DNA of 54,171 bases from an uncultured Verrucomicrobiota bacterium (lineage in GTDB: Bacteria > Verrucomicrobiota > Verrucomicrobiia > Limisphaerales > UBA8199): positions 1 through 54,171 of the forward strand of contig CAIQQM010000156.1 of NCBI GenBank assembly GCA_903873945.1, given 5' to 3'. Below the pieces are notes generated by a model. It made no database searches. It saw only the letters and a list, made by a program, of their open reading frames with translations, and was not told the DNA's origin. Shown in pieces: positions 7,724-15,782 of this stretch. Within the stretch, counting starts at the first letter, position 1; each line of letters begins with the position of its first letter. The position numbers were made by a program, and so were the translations under genes.

Positions 7724-8986
7724 ATGAGCAAGAATTACATCTTTTCGTCCGAATCCGTCGGCGAGGGGCATCCGGACAAGGTTTGCGACACAATTTCCGA
7801 CGCGGTGCTGGACGCGTGCCTGGCACAGGATACGAGCAGCCGCGTTGCCTGCGAGACCTACGCCAAGAGCAATCTCGTCGTCGTCGGGGGCGAAATCACG
7901 ACGACGGCCAAGCTCGATTACAACCTGATTGCCCGGCAAGCCATTCGCGACATCGGGTACACGCATGATGACGATGTATTTCATGCCGACCGGGTGCTGA
8001 TTCTGAACGCGATCACTTCACAAAGTCCGGACATTGCCCAGGGTGTGGACGCACGCGCGGCGGAAGGAAAGAAAACGTCCGAACAAGGGGCAGGCGACCA
8101 GGGATTGATGTTCGGTTATGCGACGAAAGAGACACCGGAACTGATGCCGGCACCGATCATGTACGCGCACCATCTGGGGCGTGAACTGACCCGCATCCGG
8201 AAAGCCGGCGCGGTGAAATGGCTGCGTCCAGATGCCAAGAGCCAAGTCTCGGTGAGGTACGTGGACGACCAGCCGGTGCATATCACGAACGTGGTGGTTT
8301 CGACACAACACTCGGCGGATGTGAAGCACAAGACCATCGAGCGATTCATTATCGAGGAGATCATCAAGAAGGTTTTGCCGGCGAAGATGCTGGACAAGAA
8401 AACGAAATATCTCGTCAACCCGACCGGCCGTTTTGTGGTGGGCGGACCGCAGGGAGACACGGGGCTGACGGGACGGAAAATAATCGTGGACAGCTACGGC
8501 GGCATGGGGCGTCACGGCGGCGGCGCGTTCAGCGGCAAGGACCCGTCGAAAGTGGATCGAAGCGCGGCATATATGGGCCGTTACGTGGCGAAGAACATTG
8601 TGGCCTCGGGCCTGGCAACGAGCGCCGAGATACAATTTGCCTATGCCATCGGCTACCCCGAACCGGTCTCAGTCTGCGTCAACACGTTCGGCACCGGGGT
8701 AGTGAGCGACGAGGATATTGAGCGCGCCATCTGCGAGGTCTTCAGCTTCAAGCCGGCGGACATCATCAAGCAGCTCAACCTGCTACGACCGATTTACCTG
8801 AAAACAACCAACTACGGCCATTTCGGCAAGACCGACCCCGACATCACGTGGGAGAAGACGGACAAAGTGGATGCGCTCAGAAGAGCGGTGGGCAGGTCCG
8901 CGTCGTCCGTGGCGCCGGGGACGTTAAAGAAAGCGGCGAGGCCGGCAAGCGCCCGCGTTGCTTCGGGCAAACGGGTCCGGGCGTAA
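7724..8986 (+). CDS. metK: S-adenosylmethionine synthetase
   Basis: MetK makes SAM from methionine and ATP with release of phosphate and diphosphate. The 420-residue protein has [10 protein letters not shown] near residues 13-22 (first ATP/metal motif), the [12 protein letters not shown] signature (about 122-133) and the glycine-rich phosphate loop [19 protein letters not shown]. It is somewhat longer than the common 380-400 residues, because of a C-terminal tail after about residue 390 rich in Ala, Arg and Lys. The ATG at 7724 lacks a clear Shine-Dalgarno. ahcY follows after 45 bp on the same strand, so SAM synthesis and SAH removal appear to be co-transcribed. Confidence 0.98.
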   Translation: MSKNYIFSSESVGEGHPDKVCDTISDAVLDACLAQDTSSRVACETYAKSNLVVVGGEITTTAKLDYNLIARQAIRDIGYTHDDDVFHADRVLILNAITSQSPDIAQGVDARAAEGKKTSEQGAGDQGLMFGYATKETPELMPAPIMYAHHLGRELTRIRKAGAVKWLRPDAKSQVSVRYVDDQPVHITNVVVSTQHSADVKHKTIERFIIEEIIKKVLPAKMLDKKTKYLVNPTGRFVVGGPQGDTGLTGRKIIVDSYGGMGRHGGGAFSGKDPSKVDRSAAYMGRYVAKNIVASGLATSAEIQFAYAIGYPEPVSVCVNTFGTGVVSDEDIERAICEVFSFKPADIIKQLNLLRPIYLKTTNYGHFGKTDPDITWEKTDKVDALRRAVGRSASSVAPGTLKKAARPASARVASGKRVRA

Positions 8987-9031
8987 ACAATTTTTCAGGA
9001 CAAGCGAACATTTTAACGAAAGAGCGAAACA

Positions 9032-10498
9032 ATGCCGACTTTGACGAAACCAAACGAAAAAAAAGGCGCGGCGGGAAACCGCAAAGAGCGCGCAACGCAC
9101 GACTATAAAGTTCGGGACATCGGCCTCGCCGAGTGGGGCCGGAAGGAAATCCAGGTCGCGGAGCAGGAAATGCCGGGGCTGATGTCGGTACGCGAGAAGC
9201 ACGGGGCGCAGAAACCGCTGAAAGGGGTGCGCTTATCCGGCTCGCTGCACATGACGATCGAGACGGCGGTACTGATCGAAACGCTGGCCGAACTAGGCGC
9301 GTCGGTGCGCTGGGCAAGCTGCAACATTTTCAGCACGCAGGACCAGGCGGCAGCGGCGATTGCGGAGGCGGGGATTCCGGTTTTTGCGTTCAAAGGGGAA
9401 TCGCTCGAAGAATACTGGGATTTCACCCTGGCAGCGCTGACGCACCCCGGCGACAAAGGCCCCGAGCTGATTGTTGATGACGGCGGAGACGCGACGCTGC
9501 TGCTGCACAAAGGTTACGAGATGGAGCAAGGCAGCGATTGGGTCAACAGCCCGAGCGGCAGCCATGAAGAGGACGTCATCAAGCGCCTGCTCAAGCGCTG
9601 CGCCAAAGAGCGCCCGGGCTGGTTCACCGCGGTCGCCAAAGACTGGAAGGGGGTCAGCGAAGAAACCACGACCGGCGTGCATCGCCTTTACCAAATGCTG
9701 GAAGCCGGCAAACTTCTCGTCCCCGCGATCAACGTCAACGACTCGGTCACCAAGTCGAAGTTCGACAATCTCTACGGATGCCGCGAGTCACTCGCCGACG
9801 GCCTGAAGCGAGCCATGGGAGTCATGATTGCAGGCAAGACGGCGGTTGTTTGCGGCTACGGCGATGTGGGCAAAGGCAGCGCCCACAGTCTGCGCGGGTT
9901 CGGCTGCCGGGTCATCGTCACCGAGATCGACCCGATCAATGCACTGCAGGCGGCGATGGAAGGTTTTGAAGTGACGACCCTTGAAGACACTCTCGGGGAA
10001 GCCGACATTTATGTTACCTGCACCGGCAACCGGGACGTCATCACCCTGGAGCACATCCTCAAGATGAAAGACCAGGCAATTGTTTGCAACATCGGGCACT
10101 TCGACAACGAGATCCAGGTTGACAGCCTGAACGGGGCGAAAGGGGTTTCGCGGGTGAACATCAAGCCGCAGGTGGACCGCTACGACCTGCCAGGAGATCG
10201 CAGCATCTACCTGCTGGCCGAGGGGCGCCTGGTGAATCTGGGATGCGCCGAGGGTCATCCGAGCTTTGTGATGTCGAACTCGTTCACGAACCAGGTGCTG
10301 GCGCAACTTGACCTGTGGAGCAACCGGCAGAAATACAAGCCGGCGGTCTACCGCCTGTCGAAGAGGCTCGATGAGGAAGTGGCCCGTTTGCACCTCGAGA
10401 AGATCGGGGTCAAACTGACAAAGCTCACAAAGAAGCAGGCTGAGTACATCGGCGTGCCGGTGGATGGCCCCTACAAGGCCGAACACTACCGTTACTAA
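9032..10498 (+). CDS. ahcY: S-adenosylhomocysteine hydrolase
   Basis: AhcY cleaves S-adenosylhomocysteine to adenosine and homocysteine using tightly bound NAD, relieving product inhibition of methyltransferases. The 488-residue protein includes the insertion seen in many bacterial and plant enzymes (around [20 protein letters not shown]). The catalytic segment [19 protein letters not shown], the NAD-binding loop [12 protein letters not shown], and [10 protein letters not shown] are intact, and it ends in the typical YKAEHYRY. The 45-bp leader after metK is too short and does not show an SAH riboswitch. The first ~20 residues are Lys-rich and not conserved in the family. Confidence 0.98.
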   Translation: MPTLTKPNEKKGAAGNRKERATHDYKVRDIGLAEWGRKEIQVAEQEMPGLMSVREKHGAQKPLKGVRLSGSLHMTIETAVLIETLAELGASVRWASCNIFSTQDQAAAAIAEAGIPVFAFKGESLEEYWDFTLAALTHPGDKGPELIVDDGGDATLLLHKGYEMEQGSDWVNSPSGSHEEDVIKRLLKRCAKERPGWFTAVAKDWKGVSEETTTGVHRLYQMLEAGKLLVPAINVNDSVTKSKFDNLYGCRESLADGLKRAMGVMIAGKTAVVCGYGDVGKGSAHSLRGFGCRVIVTEIDPINALQAAMEGFEVTTLEDTLGEADIYVTCTGNRDVITLEHILKMKDQAIVCNIGHFDNEIQVDSLNGAKGVSRVNIKPQVDRYDLPGDRSIYLLAEGRLVNLGCAEGHPSFVMSNSFTNQVLAQLDLWSNRQKYKPAVYRLSKRLDEEVARLHLEKIGVKLTKLTKKQAEYIGVPVDGPYKAEHYRY

Positions 10499-10819
10499 GA
10501 GCCTGTTTGATACCATTTCCCCGGTGGAATCCGGCATATTTGCCGGGGCGGGCTTCGTAAGCAACGCCTTTGGGAAATCCCACCCGTTGAGGTGGTATAT
10601 TTAACCGGATTCCAGCCCGGAAACAGGAAGGGAGATCAGCGCGGACTGACGTCCACGGCTACGATATGGCAGCCGTTATGACGTAAGACAAGGCAAGCGC
10701 TTTTCGCCAGCACGGAAGCCGCGGGGGCGGTTCGGGGAAATGATCTGATTTGCCTCGCGCTTTGTCCCGGCCCAGTTATTTTAAATTCCAGACGAAGTGA
10801 ATTCGCCGGATTCCAGCCA
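10499..10819. repeat. Intergenic region with hairpin and repeat copy
   Basis: A hairpin CCGGCA-TATT-TGCCGG lies at 10531-10546, 33 bp after the ahcY stop, enclosed by CCCCGG/CCGGGG; it lacks a T-tract, so terminator function is uncertain. From 10613 to 10664 there is a repeat (CAGCCCGGAAACAGGAAGGG then a GCGGAC-TGAC-GTCC hairpin) that recurs almost unchanged at 45612-45661. No gene is supported in this interval. Confidence 0.6.
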
Positions 10820-12778
10820 ATGAACAAGAGCATTTCATCCCGGGAACTGCCGTGGAAACAGTCGCGCTACGGTTTCGCAGGGTTCGTTTTTCTTTCGCTG
10901 CTCGTCCTCTGGTTTGTGCTCCGGCTGGGGTTGTTCCTTGCATTCAGGCCGGCCGGGCTGACGCTGACCGACGTATTGCGGGCTTTTGCGAGCGGGTTGC
11001 AACGGGATTTCTTCGTCGCCCTGGTCGAGACGATTCCCCTGCTCTTCTGGCTGCTGATTCTGCCCGATCGCCGGTTTGGATCCGCCGGGCACCGCATTTT
11101 CTTCCTGGGCGGCTGTTTTATTTTTTGGTTCGCGCAGATTTTTCTGCTATTCGCGGAGTTCTTCTTTTTTGACGAATTCAAGTCGCGTTTCAACACGGTG
11201 GCGGTGGATTACCTGCTGTTTCCGCGCGAAGTATTCATCAACATCTGGGAGTCTTACCATGTTGGTGTGGTGCTGCTGATCTGCTTCGCGCTGAGCATCG
11301 GCTGGATGTTTGCCGCCAGCAAACTATTCGGGTCAATATGGGAACGCCCGTTCCCGGCGAGAACCCGGCTGCTGCACCTTGCGGCCGTGAGCGCGCTGGC
11401 ACTGATTCTCGCGCCGACAATCGGTCTCAAAGGGGCCCATGTCAGCGATGACCGCACGTTGAATGAACTGGCGAACAACGGCGCCATCGCTTTCGTCGCG
11501 GCAGCGTGGACGCATAACCTGGACTATGGCGCCTTCTACAAGACGATGCCAAAGGACGAGGCTTATCGAAGGGTGCGCCAAATGCTCGCCGAACGCGGCA
11601 CGCAATTCGCAGCGGAAGGCGAGTCAATCCGGCGGCGAGTGTCGGGGGATGAGAACCGCCCGCGGCTGAATGTCGTGGTCTTCCTGGAGGAAAGCCTCGG
11701 ATCAGAGTTCTGGGGCTGCCTGGGACGAACAAACACGCTCACGCCGGAGATGGACAAACTCGCGGCGGAGGAAGGCATGCTTTTCACCAACATCTACGCA
11801 TGCGGCAACCGGACCGTGCGGGGAATGGAGGGAGTTCTTTCGTCCTTCCCGCCATTGCCGGGGGACTCGATTGTCAAACGGGATCGCTCGGACAACGTGG
11901 AAACCGTCGCGCGCATCCTGAAGCGGGAAGGCTACGCGACGGTGTTTCTTTACGGCGGCCACGGTTTGTTCGACAGGATGCGCTCATTCACCCTGCGCAA
12001 CGGCTACGACCGTTTCATCGAGCAGAAACATTTTATGCATCCGACCTTCACGACGATCTGGGGCGTTTGCGACGAGGACATCTTCGGGCGGGCGATCGAG
12101 GAGTTTCGAGGACTTTCCCAAACCGGCAAGCCCTTCTTCGGGACAATCCTGTCGGTTTCAAACCACAAGCCCTACACCTATCCGAAAGGCAGCATTCCGG
12201 AGGACCCGGACCAGCGGCGGGAGGAAAACGCGGTCAAGTATTCCGATCATGCGCTCGGCCAGTTCTTCCGGGCGGCGAAGAAAGAAGCCTTCTGGACCAA
12301 CACACTCTTCGTCGTGATCGCCGACCACGGCGCGCGGGTCTATGGCAAGCAAAGCATCCCGATTCATTCGTATGAGATCCCCCTGCTGATGGCCGGACCG
12401 GCCGTCATCCATGGCCCCAGCCGCGTTTCGCAACTAGGCAGCTCGCTGGATGTCTCGCCGACGATCCTTGGGCTGCTGGGGCGTCCCTATGAAAGCATGT
12501 TTTTCGGGCTCGATCTGCTGAAAAGCCAGCCTGAGGAGGGGCGCGCTTTCCTGAACCACAATCGCGACATCGGCATGCTGACGCGGGACCGGCTGGTGGT
12601 TCTGGGCCTGATGAAAACCGTGGAGTTTTACGAAGGCGAGCCCAAGATGGTGGACATGAACCTGCTGACACAACCCACCGCCACCGACCGGGAATTGGAG
12701 CGGAACACCATCGCGATTTACCAGGTAGCCGATGATCTCTACATGCATCAACTTTACCGGATTGACCCGAAGTTGTGA
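10820..12778 (+). CDS. LTA synthase/OpgB-like membrane phosphotransferase (sulfatase fold)
   Basis: The 652-residue protein has about five N-terminal membrane helices (roughly residues 17-40, 65-82, 92-115, 145-170 and 185-205). A periplasmic alkaline-phosphatase/sulfatase-fold domain of the LTA synthase superfamily follows. The metal-binding opening LNVVVFLEESLGSEFWG, the presumed nucleophile Thr332 in CGNRTVRGMEG, and VIADHGARVYG with H and D ligands are all present. Members move glycerol phosphate or phosphoethanolamine onto polymers or glucans; in a Gram-negative an OpgB/MdoB-like or related role is likelier than teichoic acid synthesis. The ATG at 10820 fits the start of the hydrophobic region. 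mgtA follows after 32 bp. Confidence 0.88.
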   Translation: MNKSISSRELPWKQSRYGFAGFVFLSLLVLWFVLRLGLFLAFRPAGLTLTDVLRAFASGLQRDFFVALVETIPLLFWLLILPDRRFGSAGHRIFFLGGCFIFWFAQIFLLFAEFFFFDEFKSRFNTVAVDYLLFPREVFINIWESYHVGVVLLICFALSIGWMFAASKLFGSIWERPFPARTRLLHLAAVSALALILAPTIGLKGAHVSDDRTLNELANNGAIAFVAAAWTHNLDYGAFYKTMPKDEAYRRVRQMLAERGTQFAAEGESIRRRVSGDENRPRLNVVVFLEESLGSEFWGCLGRTNTLTPEMDKLAAEEGMLFTNIYACGNRTVRGMEGVLSSFPPLPGDSIVKRDRSDNVETVARILKREGYATVFLYGGHGLFDRMRSFTLRNGYDRFIEQKHFMHPTFTTIWGVCDEDIFGRAIEEFRGLSQTGKPFFGTILSVSNHKPYTYPKGSIPEDPDQRREENAVKYSDHALGQFFRAAKKEAFWTNTLFVVIADHGARVYGKQSIPIHSYEIPLLMAGPAVIHGPSRVSQLGSSLDVSPTILGLLGRPYESMFFGLDLLKSQPEEGRAFLNHNRDIGMLTRDRLVVLGLMKTVEFYEGEPKMVDMNLLTQPTATDRELERNTIAIYQVADDLYMHQLYRIDPKL

Positions 12779-12810
12779 GCCCCTGATCACGCACGGGTGA
12801 GAATTTGGTT

Positions 12811-15462
12811 ATGCCAGACCCGAAAAATTCGAACGGCCCGCAGACAGCCGATCCCGTCAGGGACGCGGCGATGAAGGAAAGCGCCGATGTGCTGCGCCAA
12901 CTGGGCACATCGCCGACCGGACTGACGGAGGAGGAAGCCGCAGCACGGCTGGCGCAACACGGCCCGAACGAGGTAGCCAGCGAGAAGCGGCAGAACTGGC
13001 TGCAGCGGCTTTACATCGCGGCACGCAATCCCCTGGTGATTTTGCTAACCGTCCTGGCGATTTTGTCTTTCGTCACCGGGGATTTCAGGGCCGGCACGGT
13101 GATGCTGTTGATGGTGGCATTGGGCATGTCACTGCGGTTTGTCCAGGAGACGCGAGCGGACAGCGCGGCGGCCAAGCTCAAGGCGATGATCACCGTCACC
13201 GCCACAGTCACGCGAGACGGGCAAGCCCGGGAAATCCCGCTACAGCAACTCGTTCCCGGCGACATCGTAAGGCTCTCGGCTGGCGACATGATTCCCGGCG
13301 ATGTCCGCCTACTTTCCGCCAAGGACCTTTTCGTCATCCAGGCAACGCTGACCGGCGAATCCATGCCGGTCGAGAAAACCGACGCTTGTGATCCGCGCGG
13401 AGGGGTCTCAACCATCGAGCGCGCGAATACGTGCTTTCTTGGCACGAGCGTGGAGAGCGGCTCAGCGACAGCGGTCATTGTCGCCACGGGCCCGCATACC
13501 TATTTCGGCAAGGTGGCCCGCAGCTTAACTGGGCAGCAGCCGGACACGGCATTCGAACGGGGAGTGAAGAAATTCACGTGGCTGATGATCCGGTTCATGG
13601 CCGTGATGGTCCCGCTGGTGTTCGTCATCAACGGCCTGACCAAGCACGATTGGCATGAAGCCTTCTTCTTCTCGCTGGCGGTGGCAGTCGGCCTGACCCC
13701 GGAGATGCTCCCGATGATTGTGTCGGTATGCCTGTCCAAAGGGGCGCTGGCGATGTCAAAAAAGAAGGTCATCGTCAAGCGGCTCAACTCGATCCAGAAC
13801 TTCGGCGCCATGGATGTGCTATGCACCGACAAAACGGGCACGCTGACCATTGACCGCGTCATTCTCGAAATTTATTGCGACGTCTTTAAGAAAGAAAACG
13901 AGGAGGTGCTCCGGGACGCCTACCTAATCAGCCACTTCCAAACCGGCCTCAAGAACGTGCTCGACCGCGCGGTGCTGCAGCACAAGGACCTGCATCGCGA
14001 GCTGTCGCTGGAGAGGTTCACCAAGGTGGACGAAATTCCGTTCGACTTTTCGCGCCGGATGATGTCGGTGGCGGTTGAGGGGCCGGATGGCGAACGGCAG
14101 CTTCTGACCAAAGGCGCTCCGGAGGCGGTTTTTGCGAAATGCACCCACTTTGAGAGCGATGGCGAGATTTTTTCGATGGAGCCCATCCTGGTCGGCAACC
14201 TGATTGAGCAGGTGAATGATTTGAGCGAGGACGGTTTCCGGGTTTTGGCGGTGGCGACCAGGAAATTGGACAAGCGCCCGGCCTACTCCAAGGCTGACGA
14301 ATGCGGACTAGTCCTAACCGGTTATCTGGCGTTTCTCGACCCGCCGAAAGACACGGCCACGAAGGCCATCACCGCTCTCCGGCAACACGGCGTCACCGTC
14401 AAGGTATTGACCGGCGACAACGACCTGGTCACGAGGAAGGTGTGCAACGAAGTCGGCATCAACGCCGAAAAGATCCTGCTCGGCAGCCAGGTCGAGACCA
14501 TGCCCGAGGAGCAACTAGCCGAGGCGGTGGAAACGACGGACGTATTCGCCCGGCTCTCACCCGCGCACAAGCAGCGCATCGTGAAAGCGCTCCAGCGGAA
14601 GAAGCATGTGGTTGGCTTCATGGGAGACGGCATCAACGACGCACCGGCCCTGCGCGCGGCTGACGTGGGCATCTCGGTAGACAACGCGGTGGACATCGCC
14701 AAGGAATCCGCCGACGTGATCCTGCTGGAAAAGAGCCTGATGGTTCTCGAGGAAGGGGTGCTGGAGGGCCGCAAAGTATTTGTCAATATCCTGAAGTACG
14801 TCCGCATGGGTGCGAGCTCGAACTTTGGCAACATGTTCAGCGTGATTGGCGCGAGCGCCTGGCTGCCCTACGTTCCCATGGCTCCGATCCAAGTGCTGAC
14901 CAATAACCTGCTGTACGACTTTTCACAGGTGCCCATTCCGACCGACAATGTCGGGCCGCAGCAGACCGCCAAGCCACGCCCTTGGAACATAGGGGAAATC
15001 GCAAAATTCATCGTATTTATCGGGCCGATCAGCTCGATTTTCGATTACACGACGTACGCAATGATGTGGTTTGTATTCAAGTGCAGCCAGTTGACTTTAG
15101 CCGCGCCGCCCGAGCTGGCCGCGCGATTTAGCGACGCGCTCTCCCCGGATAAATCTTATGCCGCCGCGCTGTTCCACACCGGCTGGTTTGTCGAATCCCT
15201 GATGACGCAAACTCTCATCATCCACGTCATTCGCACCAACCTGATTCCTTTCGTCCAATCGCGAGCGAGTTGGCAGCTGACCATGACCACACTGCTCATC
15301 ATGGCAGTGGGAGCCTGGCTGCCGTATTCGCCCCTGGCCACCGCTTTGGGTTTCGTGCCGCTGCCGCCGCTCTACTGGGGGCTTCTGCTCTTGACGTTGC
15401 TTTGCTATGTCGCCCTGACGCAAATCATCAAGACATGGCTGATCCGCCGGTCGTGGGTATAA
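12811..15462 (+). CDS. mgtA: Magnesium-transporting P-type ATPase
   Basis: The 883-residue protein is a P3B-type ATPase that imports Mg2+ across the cytoplasmic membrane. It shows the actuator motif LTGESMPVEKTD, the phosphorylation site CTDKTGTLT with D340, the nucleotide-binding KGAPE, and the hinge MGDGINDAPALRAADVGISV. The NNLLYDFSQVPIPTDNV stretch after the hinge is characteristic of MgtA/MgtB rather than Ca or Na/K pumps. Four helices precede and about six follow the cytoplasmic domains. I prefer the ATG at 12811 over a TTG at 12805; GGTGAG at 12796-12801 is a possible ribosome binding site. No Mg-sensing leader is apparent in the 32-bp gap, so expression may depend on the upstream promoter. 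Confidence 0.95.
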   Translation: MPDPKNSNGPQTADPVRDAAMKESADVLRQLGTSPTGLTEEEAAARLAQHGPNEVASEKRQNWLQRLYIAARNPLVILLTVLAILSFVTGDFRAGTVMLLMVALGMSLRFVQETRADSAAAKLKAMITVTATVTRDGQAREIPLQQLVPGDIVRLSAGDMIPGDVRLLSAKDLFVIQATLTGESMPVEKTDACDPRGGVSTIERANTCFLGTSVESGSATAVIVATGPHTYFGKVARSLTGQQPDTAFERGVKKFTWLMIRFMAVMVPLVFVINGLTKHDWHEAFFFSLAVAVGLTPEMLPMIVSVCLSKGALAMSKKKVIVKRLNSIQNFGAMDVLCTDKTGTLTIDRVILEIYCDVFKKENEEVLRDAYLISHFQTGLKNVLDRAVLQHKDLHRELSLERFTKVDEIPFDFSRRMMSVAVEGPDGERQLLTKGAPEAVFAKCTHFESDGEIFSMEPILVGNLIEQVNDLSEDGFRVLAVATRKLDKRPAYSKADECGLVLTGYLAFLDPPKDTATKAITALRQHGVTVKVLTGDNDLVTRKVCNEVGINAEKILLGSQVETMPEEQLAEAVETTDVFARLSPAHKQRIVKALQRKKHVVGFMGDGINDAPALRAADVGISVDNAVDIAKESADVILLEKSLMVLEEGVLEGRKVFVNILKYVRMGASSNFGNMFSVIGASAWLPYVPMAPIQVLTNNLLYDFSQVPIPTDNVGPQQTAKPRPWNIGEIAKFIVFIGPISSIFDYTTYAMMWFVFKCSQLTLAAPPELAARFSDALSPDKSYAAALFHTGWFVESLMTQTLIIHVIRTNLIPFVQSRASWQLTMTTLLIMAVGAWLPYSPLATALGFVPLPPLYWGLLLLTLLCYVALTQIIKTWLIRRSWV

Positions 15463-15782
15463 AGCACCGCCAAACTCCAAAGACGGAGAGGGAGGACCTT
15501 TAGCCACAGATGGCACAGATTTACACAGATTGGGAAAAGGATTTCAGCCAGGGATTGAACACGAATTTCCGGAGCAGGAATTTAACGCAAAGACGCTACT
15601 CATTTGCTACGAGGTTATGGAAACGCCTCTCTACACAGATGCCGCTCCTAACGGAGCTCGAAGCGTTTTGGGAATGCTGCTCTACAACGATGCCAATCCT
15701 ACGGTTTTTCCCATCCGTCATCCCCCTGATAGGGACGATCACTGTAAGTGTGTAATGGCGCAATCTCGACCGGGAGAGGGTC
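15463..15782. repeat. Intergenic repeat mosaic after mgtA
   Basis: No gene is supported. A CACAGAT repeat lies at 15505-15530 with three heptamers 9 and 10 nt apart. It is followed by a GGAGCAGGAATTTAACGC module and then a two-unit hairpin element at 15619-15712, whose first stem is GCTCC-TAAC-GGAGC (15644-15657) and whose second unit carries a weakened stem around 15695-15706. A short CCC-TGATA-GGG inverted repeat is nearby. The region separates the convergent ends of mgtA and the TPR gene; no classical terminator was seen. Confidence 0.7.

Noticed and set aside
8987-9031. SAM or SAH riboswitch between or before metK and ahcY
   Set aside because: The 45-bp and 114-bp leaders are too short and show no conserved aptamer pairing; a protein operator explains the palindrome better.
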